A stretch of DNA of 64,000 nucleotides from Amaranthus tricolor. Its lineage: Eukaryota; Streptophyta; Magnoliopsida; Caryophyllales; Amaranthaceae. The notes under the pieces were generated by a model. It saw nothing but the letters and a program-made list of their open reading frames with translations. It was not told the origin of the DNA and did not search any database. Positions within the stretch are counted from its first letter, which is position 1. Every line of letters starts with the position of its first letter. The position numbers were made by a program, and so were the translations under genes. The stretch is from assembly GCF_026212465.1 (NCBI RefSeq), contig NC_080052.1, forward strand, positions 15,185,415-15,249,414, read 5' to 3'. Shown piece after piece: positions 34,041-45,981 of this stretch.

Positions 34041-37000
34041 TACATTAAAGAGTATAATAACTTATTTTAAATAGTAATTATGAAACAAAATAATGAAATA
34101 TAATACTTGAATATGTTTTGACACATAAAGTAGTAATAAATTTCAAATTTTGTGTAATTTTAGATGATATAATTAATTCTTATATAGATTATTGAAAAAT
34201 AAGCTATTTGATATTGATTTTTATTATCCTGTTAACAACGGCCCAGACACGTTTTGGTAACAAAATTTATACTAAATTGAGTATAACGTAGCCTGATTAA
34301 AAGATGAAAAGAAAGAGAAACGTTAGGTTCTAAAAATAGGCACCCCTTATTGTCGGTGAAATTGTTGACCACCATTCCCCAATTCTCACCAGTCAATCAT
34401 CTTCGATGCCATTCAAAAAGACCACAATTAAACACCACCACAAAGACTTTACACACACCTCCACTTGTGAATTGTGTCACGTTATTTGCTAATACACCTT
34501 TCTTATTTACTCGTTCTCTCCTTCACAATTAACACCCCTACCTTTTTAGCTAAATAATCCTACAAATGAATATTGGATAGGAAATAAATAAAAAACAACA
34601 TCATACTTATAATACATTTGAGTGTTTTAGATTGAGAAAATTTTTAAATTAATGAATAATTATTTTAAAAATGCTACTAGAGATATTCAAAACAAAACAA
34701 TTTGATAAAAAAAATAAATAAATAAATAAAACACAAACAATGTGAGCTCGCTTAGATTGAAAATAAATATTTTAAAGATACTAAAACTCAAAGTAATGGA
34801 ACAATGATAATTAGAGATGCAAATTAATTAATTAAAATAAATGTGAAAGGGGTAGAATGAGAGTAAAGTACAATAAATAAACAAAAATAAAGATGATTTT
34901 CCTCGTTTGGAGGAAAAGGTTTCCCCACCCTCTCCTATAGTAAATCTATACTCTAAAAAGAGAACTAATTGCTATTACTTCCTAACAAATTCTTTCACTT
35001 ATCTAACAATCAAATTTCTTTAATCATATATTTAACTAACTTTATTTTTGTACTTTGACTTTTATTTATCACTTAAATATTTATATTATACTCAATCAAA
35101 GCAGAACCTCTAATTGCTTAAAAAAAAGTACTGAAGCAAAGAATTAAAGCCGAGAAAAATCAAAGTCAAAGTCAAAATCAAAATAAGTAACTTAATCCAA
35201 GGCTAAGTTAGTAAGTTACTAAAAAGATGAATAAAGAAATTTGGTCGAAGCTTATGCCTTGGCCAACTCATTGCTCTGCGTTGATGAAGGCTGTGTTAAT
35301 TCAAAATTGTTTTAAGAAAAAGGTTGTGCAGATTCTCACAGCAGTAAAAAAACAATAAATAAATAAATAAGGGTTAGCAAATTAACCTTTTCTAAGAGAT
35401 AATACAAGATTTTATTTAAAATTGTTGCACCAAAGCACTGTATTGTATTTGTATCTTTTGTTGGGGTCATAATTCCCGAAATTCAAGGAGGGGTAAAAAT
35501 AAAAAAATAAAAAAAAAAACAAAAAAGTGTATAGTTGAAGCAAATAATAGCCAGTATTACAAAGTTTGAAATTTAAACAAATAATGGTGGGATCTCGTGA
35601 ATCATTTATTTATTGCTAATACTCTGACTATAACCACTAACAATAACAATACTGCTTAATATCTTTGCTTTTTCTCTACCTCGGTCGAAAATTATGGATC
35701 CACCACTTCATTTTTCTAAATTAACAACCTATCTTCATGTTACTCTCCCCCCTTAATCATTCACCTAAACCATATCTCAACCACAAACGACACCAGAAAA
35801 TGAGAAAAAAATAAATAAAAATACGACCCATAATAGTATTTGTTATTTTAAATTAACCATTAACCATATTTATTCTACCGTTAATTTCAATCTATGCAAG
35901 GTTCTCACTATTTGGAGTAAAATTAACCTTATTCGTTACCTAGCCTCATCCGGACCTATACCTTATTTTCGAGAGGAGAGGAATATTATAATGAGCAAAC
36001 ATCATCATCAACTTTATGCTCATAAACTTGCAGCAAAGAGCTGGAACCCAACTAGTGCTCTCAACATGTCCAAATCCAACAACCCAAATTTTTTTTGTAA
36101 AAAGAATTGGATCACCAAATAACCAAACCCCATGTGGATTCTCAATCTAGGGAAATTTTGATGTAGACTTTGGTTCATTTTGCAAAATGGGGCACCCAAT
36201 TTTATGCTAATTATCTGGTTGACATTTTAACAGTTGGGCATAAAAAAGTTGCAGAATTTTCAATGGCATAAATGGTAGTAGTGCCATCATCAACTTGAAT
36301 CTTTTGTGTATACAGGAACATTCACATACATATATATATAAAAAAGAGTATTCACCATATTTACTTGGGGAAACCATTAAGTGTCAAAATGTTGTAAATG
36401 CCAACATTCAATTTTGCTACTTGTTAGTTAGTTGCCTAACAAATTGACAAGAATTTTCACATATTACACATACCCAAAATTAAAATTTGTAGAAAAAAAC
36501 AAACAAAAATTATCAGAAATGCTTAATCTACATAAACCATTTTATGGGTATACACAATATGTGAATATTCATATGAACACTTTCAATTGCAGAATTGAAG
36601 CAAGAATGGTACATACTACTACATCATTAAAAATTATAAACAAAAGAAAAAAGAGATAGACAAGGTGATATGAATCTGAAAAATGAATACAAAGATAGTA
36701 AAAATGTTCCAAAATTATACTATAATAATAAATGCAGAATCAAAATAAAATCATAAAAAAAGAAATTGTATGATCATAAATAAGAAAAAAATTTAATAAC
36801 AAACCCACATAGCAGCATCAGCAGCAAACACCAGGGAGAAGTGTTTTGCTGCAATTTCCCCCTTTTTTTTTTTTTTAAGCCACCCAAATGATTTTTATGG
36901 TTTATACATACATTTTCCCCTGCAAATCCTACTCCTTTTTTTTCCTGCAATTTTTTTTGTTGATTTTGTTCCTCAGCTGCACCAGATTTTATTTCACAAC

Positions 37001-37139
37001 TCTTGAGATAAAGAGACAGAATATCCATAAATTTTTGTGGCAAAGAGAATTATATCCTAGTAATTTCCTCCTCTTTCTTTCCAATTTCATCTTCTTCAAT
37101 GCAAATTCATATAAACTCTCATACAAAGTTGTCACCCGC
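34041..37139. other. Intergenic region beyond the 3' end of the LRX gene
   Basis: AT-rich, with simple A runs and AAATA repeats (34700-34735). Several short frames are present but none has a recognisable domain. A 42-codon frame near 35990 (MSKHHHQLYAHKL start) has no support. Confidence 0.5.
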
Positions 37140-37145
37140 TTTATT
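37140..37145 (-). terminator. Candidate poly(A) signal of the LRX gene
   Basis: AATAAA on the minus strand, about 110 bases after the LRX stop codon. The position is plausible for a plant polyadenylation signal but not proven. Confidence 0.4.
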
Positions 37146-37256
37146 TCCCAAAAGAAGTAAAATTTTTTAGTAATAATAGTTGATAAAAATGTGATCATGA
37201 TTTGTAGTGGGGATGATGAAGTTAGAGGAGAAAAAGAAAAATTCATCTTAAAAGAA

Positions 37257-39005
37257 TCAATAGAAAGGTGGTGGTGGTGGTGATGAATATGGCAAACCAA
37301 AGATTGGTGGTAATGGACCTTCGTAAACTGGAGCTGGTGGCGGTGATGGTGGTGGTGGTGATACATATACATATGGCGCTGGTGGTGGTAGTTCCACGCA
37401 TGGTGGCGGTGATGCTGGTGGCGGAGGTGGTGAATAATACATGTATGGCGGTGGTGGGAGCGGTGATGGTGGTGGAGGAGGTGGTGAAGGAGATGGAGGC
37501 GGTGGAGATGGTGGTGGTGGAGGTGGAGGTGGAGGAGGGGGTGAAGGAGATGGAGGGGGTGGGGAAGGTGGTGGAGGAGGTGGCGGAGGTGGAGGTGGTG
37601 GCGGAGGTGGAGGAGGGGAATACACTGGAGGAGGTGGTGGTGGCGGAGGCGGTGGTGGAGGTGGAGGAGAGTACACTGGAGGTGGTGGAGGAGGCGGTGG
37701 AGGCGGAGGTGGAGGAGAGTACACCGGCGGTGGAGGTGAAGGATAGACAACAATAGGAGGCGAAGGGGAAACGGGAACAACAGGGGTAGGCGTAACACCA
37801 CCACCACCACCACCGCAACCAAATGATGAGCAATCAACAGGATGAGACAAGAAAGCTCTACAAGCAGAGGCGGAGCGTTGAACAGGCCGCCTGGGAATAC
37901 AATTGCGTCTATCGGCAACAGAAGGAAGTCGCAAACAAACAGGCGGTTCACTTGTAAAGAAGTTATATGAGTAAGTAAAGTTCTTCAAGTTGGGCAACTT
38001 ACAAATACTGGCAGGAATTCTCCCTGAAAACATATTATGTGCCACATCAAGCTGCTCCAAACTCTTAATATCTCCAAAAGATTCCGGCAAATGACCCATT
38101 AACTCATTAAAACTGACATCAAACACCGTCAAATTTTGGAGCAAACCCATATCATTTGGCAGACAAGATTTAAACCCATTGTTCATCATTATAATCTCGT
38201 TCAAATTGGACATATGAACCAAACTTTCAGGCACACAACCATGGAATTTGTTGTTAGCGAGAACAATGACTGAAACAGGTGAGTTGCCAAAATTATCAGG
38301 TAACTGAAATTGGAACCGATTATGGTTGATAAAAATGGCATCTAGATCTTTATCAAAAAGTTCACGAGGAACATCACCCTCAAACTCATTGAATCTCAGA
38401 TCTAAAAACTTCAAAGAGGGTAAAGAAAGAACCACCTTAGGAAATCTCCCAGCAAATCGATTATTACTAAGATCTAACTCATACAATAGTTTCATATTAC
38501 GGAATTTCTGAGGAACAGTACCACAGAACCGATTTGTATTGATATGAAACAACCCAAGATCTCGTAAAAGACCCAGTTCCTCAGGCAGATAACCAGCAAT
38601 ATCCGCATGGTTTAAATCAATCCCAGCCACAGTAGTAATGTAAGGATCGTCAAGTGCCGGAGCACAAAACACACCCGAGTAATGACAAACATCAGATCCG
38701 ACCCAATTAGCAGTATAGTTATTTGGGTCGGACAGAATAGCTTGTTTCCATGCTTGAAGAGCAATGTAGGCATCTCTTAGCCTCTGATTAGGAAAAGTGA
38801 GGTTAGGAGGGACGATTACTCTTTCACCTCTGTCACCGAATTCATCTTTATAGTAAAGAAGTTGCCTACGAGCAATGTATCTGACTTCTGCATCGCTTAA
38901 TTTACCACTTCCAACAAAACCTAATGATTTTTGAGTGAGAAAAAGGGATGAAAACAAGAGAAAGTTGAAGAACAAGAAATTTGGGTTATCGGTTGTCTTC
39001 TTCAT
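37257..39005 (-). CDS. Leucine-rich repeat extensin (LRX3/4/5-like)
   Basis: An intronless gene of 582 residues. LRX proteins are secreted, bind RALF peptides through the LRR part and anchor to the cell wall through the extensin part, linking wall state to growth. Seen here: a hydrophobic signal sequence (about residues 8-24, FLFFNFLLF core); an N-terminal domain with RRQLLYYKDEFGDRG and AYIALQAWKQAI (to ~125); about ten LRRs (~126-355; GIDLNHADIAGYLPEELG, LDLSNNRFAG, VFDVSFNELMG); a Cys-rich hinge (~356-398; C357, C369, C382, C392, C397); a Gly run; and a ~170-residue extensin tail of Ser-Pro(n) and VYSPPPP motifs with Tyr for cross-linking. N-glycosylation sites: N68, N96, N291, N342. ATG 39005 is chosen because the frame's upstream extension has no ATG and the signal sequence follows. 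The wording fits the vegetative LRX3/4/5 group. No break was seen. Confidence 0.95.
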   Translation of the reverse strand: MKKTTDNPNFLFFNFLLFSSLFLTQKSLGFVGSGKLSDAEVRYIARRQLLYYKDEFGDRGERVIVPPNLTFPNQRLRDAYIALQAWKQAILSDPNNYTANWVGSDVCHYSGVFCAPALDDPYITTVAGIDLNHADIAGYLPEELGLLRDLGLFHINTNRFCGTVPQKFRNMKLLYELDLSNNRFAGRFPKVVLSLPSLKFLDLRFNEFEGDVPRELFDKDLDAIFINHNRFQFQLPDNFGNSPVSVIVLANNKFHGCVPESLVHMSNLNEIIMMNNGFKSCLPNDMGLLQNLTVFDVSFNELMGHLPESFGDIKSLEQLDVAHNMFSGRIPASICKLPNLKNFTYSYNFFTSEPPVCLRLPSVADRRNCIPRRPVQRSASACRAFLSHPVDCSSFGCGGGGGGVTPTPVVPVSPSPPIVVYPSPPPPVYSPPPPPPPPPPPPPVYSPPPPPPPPPPPPPPVYSPPPPPPPPPPPPPPPPPSPPPPSPSPPPPPPPPPPPSPPPPSPSPPPPPPSPLPPPPYMYYSPPPPPASPPPCVELPPPAPYVYVSPPPPSPPPAPVYEGPLPPIFGLPYSSPPPPPFY

Positions 39006-39006
39006 C

Positions 39007-39012
39007 TCACAT
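39007..39012 (-). promoter_or_regulatory. Start-stop uORF (ATGTGA) before the LRX start
   Basis: On the minus strand the leader reads ATG TGA G ATG: a two-codon uORF whose stop ends one base before the LRX initiator at 39005. If the leader is transcribed, this minimal uORF could slow or bypass initiation at the main ATG. Its use is an inference. Confidence 0.5.
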
Positions 39013-40871
39013 GACAAATCTATGAAACAACCCACAACAGGAAGTATTTAATTTACTCAAAATTTAGTTTTGAAAAAAAGAATAAATTTTTCTGGAAAAG
39101 TTTGGGTATTTTCAGGTATAGATCTGAGAGAAATGTGGGAAAGACAAAGAAGATTTAGAGTGTGAGGTGAAGAAACGAGGAAGAGGGAAGAAGGGTTTTG
39201 TTACTTTATTTTAGGTATTTGTTTTTTTTTTTTTTCTTTTATTTTTCAGAGTAGAAAATTTTGGGAGTTTGTGTGTTGTATGAAATGCAAGAGAGGAGAG
39301 GAGAGGAGATGGATAGATGGAAGAGGAGTTGTGTGTGTATTTAGTGAGGGGAGAGAAGGCACAAAATATTACATCAAAGGGCCAGCTAAATCACAGCTCA
39401 AAGCCCACTTGATTTCTTTCTTTTTTCCATTTTTTTTTTATTGGGTTTGTTAGGGAGTAGAATTTTGTAGGTAATTAATCATGTTATGAATATAATTTAA
39501 TACTCCTATTTCTTTAACTACTTAAATGTTTTGGGTACATAATAATACTTCTATATTTATATTGGAATTTACTACATCTAATTTTTGATAAACAATTTTT
39601 CATATCAGTTTAGGTGTCTAATTTATTTTTAAATATATTTAATTATTTGCTTTCAAAAATGATCTCTAACTACTAATGATAAAAAAATTAAAGTTGACAT
39701 TAATAGGTGAACATGGAAATAGTGAATAGAAAGTTTTATTATTAAAGTTTAATCATAATGGAATGACATAGTATAATAATGAAAATATACATTAGAAATT
39801 ATCATATTATCATAATTTAGTACTAACAACTAAATAGACCGTAAGAAATTAAAATAAAAGACAAAGAGAGCAGGTAATTAAGATAAGGGAGAACATGAGT
39901 TTGTGACAAGAAGAAAGAGATTGTGAATTTAAAACACACATGACCGTTGATTAGCATGTATAAAGTGGTCTACAGCACATGGTCCCGTTATTAGAGAGGC
40001 CCAAAAATATATATTTTTTTATAATTTTTTGTTTTATGTTTCAGTTACTACGAAATATTTATACTATTTTACACTAGAGTAAGTAAGTAATAAAGACTCA
40101 AATATAAATATTTTAATAAATGGAGAAAATTTATCATATATTAGTGTTTTATTTTTTCTTTTCTTAAATTGTAAGAGTTTTTAAGATAAAATGGGCAAGG
40201 AGCGTCAAAATTTACAAGAAGACCCTAAATACACACCAGTTATATTTATAATTTATGTACGTGTAAAAGATTTAAATGTTAATTAATATGAAAATGGAGC
40301 AATTTTATTGGAATAATGGAAAAATATAGTCATATTAGAATAAGGTGGTCAACTTTATTCTTTTCTTACGAAGCCGCCTCCTCTTACCTTTGGTTTTGTT
40401 ATTCTATCCTCTAGGAAGGTAAAGAGATGTAGGAATATAGGAATATCAAATTATTTGGACCATCCAATGAAGGACAAACTTTTCTTTGTTTTTTTTTAAT
40501 AATATGATAATATGATTAGGTAGAATTATGAAGTTACATTAGTTAAATGCTTGATGGAATAATGAACTTGAGCTAGCTATACATTAAGACAAAATCTAAT
40601 CATAACTCTAACCTCCTTCCAACCCAAAAAAAATTAATAAAATGAACTTAGTGGTTGCAATTTTTATGATTTAGTTCATACCATTTCTTCTAACATTTGG
40701 TTGATTCAATATTAATTGCAATTGAAGTTTTATTTTAATAGGATCTACATTATCTAAAAAAATTATTAATCACTAATTATAAACATAATAATAACATTTT
40801 TGTGATTTTTTTTTTGTTATTGTTATTTTCAATTTAGAAAATCATCCAAGAACATGTATATATCAATTAAT
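39013..40871. other. LRX upstream region and intergenic sequence
   Basis: The first ~250 bases upstream of the gene are, on the minus strand, rich in CT and A/T runs, typical of a plant leader, but no convincing TATA box was found. The rest is AT-rich with no gene. Confidence 0.45.
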
Positions 40872-41588
40872 TGTTGTCATTTAGAGCGTATAATGGTCAT
40901 CGAAAATTATGATTAATTAAATTAAGTAATTAATTTGAATAAATTAATTTGAGAATATCTCAAGGTTGCAAAGTTTATGTTTTGAGCAAAAAGTAGTGTT
41001 CACGGATCATGAAATAACTCACGGCTCGCGAGAAAGGAAAGAAAGTTACTGTTTGTGGAAACAGTAGGTCGCGGCTCGCGACCTTAGTCGTGGCCCGCGA
41101 GTTGCGCACTGTTTTGCAAGTTTTTCTTTGCAAAGTTAGTTTATCCGTTTTGTTAGTTTTAATATAACTACAAACGGTTAAATATGGATATATTAACCAA
41201 ATATATTGGGATGGCTTGATTGAAAGACGACATTAGTTCGTAAATCAATCTTGTGTTCATGAAGTGACATATTAATTCATGAATTGTTGTATGGTGTTCT
41301 ATAAATATAGAAGGCATGTGTAAGTTATTTCTTACATGAGATGTACATGGAATATACATGTAATTTCTGATTTTTCTTTTCTTCTCGAGTACTTTACATA
41401 GAGAACTTGCAATCCTCGATTGTAAATTTTCGTTTCTTCTTCCACTTAAGTTTTTTCATGTCGTTCTAAGTTCCTTGTGCTAGGAATTTAGTGTAATTCT
41501 TTGTATCTCAGAACATATTTTCGATTTATATTCTCAAGCACCATAGTAGGGATGAAATAATGTTTTAGGAAAGAGCATATTGTCTAGA
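40872..41588 (+). mobile_element. Copia family C: 5' LTR
   Basis: It starts TGTTGTCATTTAGAGCGTAT and ends TGTCTAGA, then ATTAATATCAGAGTAC, a decayed initiator-Met PBS. It matches the minus-strand LTR at 43985-44458 outside a variable GC-rich insert (here CGCGGCTCGCGACC-type repeats, about 41020-41115). CTATAAATATAG near 41299-41310 is a probable TATA box. Confidence 0.65.
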
Positions 41589-41912
41589 ATTAATATCAGA
41601 GTACATACAAAATCTTCTTGTTACAATGTTTGATATATGGTGTTCTCGATGATAAAGTTCACATTTGGTGTATGTAAAGCAATGGTTTAAACTTGTCATA
41701 TGTTTTTGTAACCTATTAAGTCTGTGTAACTATAGAAAGCTAAGGTTACTATCCAAAAAAATTGTAAAAGGAAGGGTTAACATATAGTCCAAAACAAATG
41801 TAAAGGCATTATAGGATGGTATCCTAATCTCACGTAAAATGAGCGAATTGTAATCTTTATTAGGAGTATAATAAAGTTATATGTAGAATATTCATATATC
41901 ATTTAAATAAAA
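41589..41912 (+). other. Leader remnant of the family C element and spacer
   Basis: A PBS-like ATATCAGAGTAC followed by ~300 bp without a gag frame. The internal part of this copy has been deleted. Confidence 0.45.
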
Positions 41913-42949
41913 GGAAAAATTTACTCTCAATAATCTAATTTTTTACCGATTTTTCTATAATAATTCTAATTTTTTGATTAACCATCAATAATTCTAATTT
42001 TTAGGCCACTTACCTATGAATGTTGTTGTGTCAATGGTAACCTGTTTTTGTATGTAAAATAACCAAAAAAAAAATGAAAAATAAAATAAAATAACATAAA
42101 TATATATTTTTTTTTTTTAAAAGTAAAAAAAAAATCTCCCCCTCCCTAATAATGCCTACAAGACTCATCCCCTACCTCACAATGACAATGCCACTGCCCA
42201 CCGCCAGCCATCACAACGGAAGCACCTCCTCTTATTTTATATCTTCCTAATTCCTTTTTAGCTCTTGTTAGAAGCTTCTTTTTATATCTTTCCAATTCCT
42301 AAAATTGTGCATGGATCAGCTCTTTGAGTTGTTTTTGTTGGACTTGGAGCTCTAACTGGTTGTTGAGCAATTAGTCCTTCGAAAGGTGATTGTTGAGGGT
42401 AATGCTGACTTTGTTGAGATGATTGTTTTGGTTGATTGTATTCATTTTATCCTAACTTTGAATCTTTCATTCTTTCTTTTGCTGGCACAATAACCATTAT
42501 AATTTTGAGAAAAGAACTTAACTTCAGGAGATTTGGGTCAAACATTGTTCAATAATTCAACACTGAATTCAAGTATATTAATAGTAAAATGAAGAGAACC
42601 CAATTCCAGATTTGAACTGGGTTTATAAACTTGAGCAAATTCTTGAGCAAAGAACAGGGACAAGGGATGGGGTTGGGGAGGGGTGGCAGTGGGGGAGGGA
42701 TTTTGGTTGTTAAGTTGTTATTTTCATTTTTAGTTTTTTATATTAACTTTTATATTTTGGTGATTTTATTTAAATTTAACTTTTTTCATTTGTAAAAATT
42801 ACTTGTTACAGTAGGTTACCGGTCACAATAGTATATTTTTGGTAATTATCCCTTAAAATTCAAATTATTCATGATTAATCAATAAATGAGATTATTGTAG
42901 GAAAATCAAGTAAAATTAGATTATTATGGGTAAATTTTCCTAAATAAAA
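41904..42949. mobile_element. Mutator-type MITE with long inverted repeats and 9-bp TSD
   Basis: TAAATAAAA flanks both sides (41904-41912 and 42941-42949), a perfect 9-bp duplication as made by Mutator-like transposases. The ends GGAAAAATTTACTCTCAATA and, reversed, GGAAAATTTACCCATAATAA open imperfect inverted repeats of 90 bp or more. The interior has A-rich tracts and a G-rich stretch (42656-42705) and no transposase. It is non-autonomous. Confidence 0.75.
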
Positions 42950-43984
42950 AGGAATTTTAGATGTTATTTAGGAAGATATTTCTTTGTTTCACCTTAAAAA
43001 AAAGGAGATAATATAAAATATGGTCAAATTATATTCCTAAATTTCTTTATTTTGTATTTTTAACATCATATAGCTAAATTTTAAATTATAGGAAGTGATA
43101 GATAATATGAAATATGATCAAATGTATGGATTTGTATAGAAGATTAAATTATCGTTAGATTGGTATTAAAAGTCAAACATGTTATGAAATAGTTATAAAC
43201 AACTCAATTAGAATTATGGTTGCCAATAATGATAGTAGTAGTTAGTTACTTAGTTGAAGCCTACGCTTAGTGGAGATGGTAATGAAATTAAATTTATTTA
43301 ATTATTGATCATTATTATCTGGTTTAGGTTGTATTAATTTTAATTATTAAATATTGTATTAATATTAGAAATGACTATGAAATTTAATCAACGCCTATGT
43401 TGTAATGCGTCTGTAATTGTATTGTTATTTTAATGTTTAAAATGTATTAGTACGAAAAAAAATGGAAACTAAGCCATATGACTTTGCTTGCTGTTGAGTA
43501 ATTATTGGTAATAAATAAATTTTAATTTGTCTACTAACGTTAAGGGCCATATTTTAATGAGGCCACAAATTTTGAAATATCATTTTCAATGTAGGTACTT
43601 TATATTTTCATTAATTTCGTGTTTCTTAGATGGGAATATGTGATAAAAAAAAGATATTTTATATTGTACACCATAAATAAATATAAATTCTAAAAGAAAA
43701 TTGATATTGGATTTTTTGCTTAGGGGAAGCAATTCTTACTTTTTTATTCTTATTTTAATTAAGGAATTAAATTTTTTAAATAAAAACTTCACTTTTTAAT
43801 AAGGGAAATTATCAATGGTATCCTTTAATTTTTGGCAATTTATCAATGATATCCCTAAGTTTTTTTTTATCATCAATGGTACCCTCATATTAATAAGCGT
43901 CTTACAACCGAAATTTTTTTTAACTTTTTCCGTCCAAAACTGTTATCTTTTTTATGTTTTAAATTGAAAATTAAAAGAAATTTT
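42950..43984. other. AT-rich intergenic sequence
   Basis: No gene. At 43804-43910 ATTATCAATGGTATCCTTTA and ATCAATGGTACCCTC repeat the wording of several MITE arms, so this is probably another decayed arm. Confidence 0.4.
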
Positions 43985-44458
43985 TATGTAGAAAATAACT
44001 CACACATGCTTTCTATATTTAAAGAAAAGCATGAAACATTTCATGAAATAAAATGTTGCTCCATGAAACGCAACATCAATCCACAAACAAATGTCGAAAA
44101 TAAATAGATCCATCCCAATATAATCAGATGCTATAACCATTTAACTATAGGTAGTTATTGCATAACCAAAAAAACGGATTAAACTAACTTACAAAAAATC
44201 GCGCGAACCAATCAGGATTGAACCAGTCAAGCCGACTAGCTACAGTTGACCGCTTGACCGAGCATCAGTCGAGCTGACTGGCCACAGTCGACCACTCGAC
44301 TGGTTTTGGTCACTTTGGCCAATTTTTTCACCAACTTACGGAGTCGACCCCACTCGACTGCTTTGCATTTTTTGGTATACTTAACATCAATTAATTCAAT
44401 TAATTAATTAATTTAATTTAATTAATTCCTGCTACAATTATACATCTAAATGACAACA
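43985..44458 (-). mobile_element. Copia family C: truncated 3' LTR
   Basis: On the minus strand it starts TGTTGTCATTTAGATGTATA right after a purine tract (AAATGGGGGAGGA, about 44459-44471) and follows the LTR at 40872 through TATAGAAAGCATGTGTGAGTT, then stops: the last ~250 bp are missing. Where the other copy has CGCGG repeats, this one has GTCGAC/GTCGAGTGG repeats (about 44215-44352). Confidence 0.65.
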
Positions 44459-45060
44459 ATCCTCCCCCATTTAGAGTGTATAATCCTTTTCTTCTTTTGC
44501 GATCCATAATCTTCAACCCATTCCATGCATCAATGCCAATGTCCTTCCAGATTGAAGTCACACCTGGTACCACGCATCTTTATAATTGATCATATCCCCT
44601 AATGTCCGTCCGAATTGAATTAAGCAGATATATCCAACGAATTGAAGGAGTAGTACACATGAAATAATTCGTTAACCTTACATCTATGACACATTAAAAG
44701 ACATGTGTCCATATCTATTCATCTGTTCATTGAAGTCACAAACATGCCCCTTTGACTTCGTTGAGGCGGTCAAACCCCAAATATATAGGTAGCTTCATTA
44801 CAATGCTCTCTTGAATAAAGCACTTACAATATAGTCCTTCCTACTCTAAAAACTGGAGATTTCGAGGGACTACTCTACGACCTCGTATTAACATCACGAA
44901 CAAAGTGACCAAAGGATCTCAAAGCTGCTTCCCAACATCTGATGAGCGATCAATCCACATTAAATTCAAGACTAGATGCTTCTTCTAGCGTTTAATTGGG
45001 TTTCGCTCATGGTTTCAAAGATGGGCATAAACCAATTCCTTGAGCCGAAAACTCAATGGA
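44459..45060 (-). other. 3' untranslated part of the family C copia relic
   Basis: Lies between the purine tract and the RNase H relic. No frame was seen. Confidence 0.5.
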
Positions 45061-45740
45061 ACTCCTACTTAATAACTTAGTAAACGTATTCCCCATGTTG
45101 TTTAGTATTAACATAGTCAATAGAAATGACTTTTCCCTTGATAAGATCATGCACTAGACTATATCTACGTGCAATATACCTTGACTTACCATTATATGTT
45201 TGACAATACGCTCTGTTCAAAATCGAATCACTATCACAATAGATAGCCACCGGTGATATAAGCTTAACTAACAGAGGGATCTCATACATAAGATTTCTTA
45301 ACCATTCTACTTCCTTGCTTCTTAACCATTCTGCTTGCTTGCTAGTAGATGCTAAAGCAATAAACTCTAAACACATTGTAGAGTGTGAAACACATGTTTA
45401 TTTCTTAGAAGCCCAAGATATCGCACCTCCCCCAAACACAAACACCCATCCAGTTGTAGAAAAATTATGCTCTTAATTAGATGCCCAAGTTGCATCAGAA
45501 TATCCTTCCAAACCGGAGGATCTCCACGATAATACAAACTATAATTCTTGAAACCGTTTGAAAATCTTCTTAACATAATGAAATCCATTATGTTTTGTTA
45601 TCTTAATGCCTAAGATAACATCAGCATCCCCCAAATCCATCATATAAAGGATGATGACAAAAATTCCTTTGTCATCTCTTCTTGCTCTATACTTGTACCA
45701 AATATGAGCGTATCATTGATATAAAAGCAAATGATAACAA
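45061..45740 (-). pseudogene. Copia RT/RNase H relic (family C)
   Basis: Downward reading gives YINDTLIFGT (a decayed YVDD block, about 45712-45740), a VILGIKI-like block in another frame, then RNase H pieces EFIALASTSKQAEWLRS, AIYCDSDSILNRA and RYIARRYSLVHDLI. Several stops and frame changes are present. It belongs with the LTR at 43985-44458 by order and strand. Confidence 0.75.
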
Positions 45741-45981
45741 CATATTAGAAGATAGAATTCGTCACTATGCCGAAGGTTGTGAAGACCTTATAAAGAAAAA
45801 TGAATCGCTAAAGGCTGAAAGATTAAAATTTTAAGATAATGTCAAAGTCTTGAAAGAACAGAATATCAGTCAAATAAAAAAGCTCATTGATAGATACAGA
45901 GGGAAAGAAGAAAATGCACAAGAAGATAGAGCAAGAGAGGCAATGAGATTAATCCATGGAGATTATGGTAATGGAGTATGA
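45721..45981 (+). pseudogene. Coiled-coil coding relic of unknown origin
   Basis: One plus-strand frame reads ILEDRIRHYAEGCEDLIKKN, has a TAA at about 45832-45834, and continues VKVLKEQNISQIKKLIDRYR, then EDRAREAMRLIHGDYGNGV to a TGA at 45979-45981. Charged heptad-like composition suggests a coiled coil. It is not recognised. It overlaps the edge of the copia relic by about 20 bp and may be captured sequence. Confidence 0.3.

Noticed and set aside
18247..34045. Target duplication for the old copia element
   Set aside because: Flanks CTTGT and TACAT do not match. Shifting the LTR start by one or two bases does not help.
35991..36121. Small ORF beginning MSKHHHQLYAHKL
   Set aside because: 42 codons, no recognised domain, no clear promoter or conservation that can be judged here.
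37268..37756. Glycine- or valine-rich frames on the plus strand, and His/Leu-rich frames on the minus strand, over the LRX tail
   Set aside because: They are shadows of the Pro-rich extensin codons. The LRX frame explains the region and its N-terminal half is strongly conserved.
39006..39035. Ten-residue upstream extension of LRX starting at 39035
   Set aside because: The codon there is GTG. The first in-frame ATG is at 39005, followed by a signal sequence.
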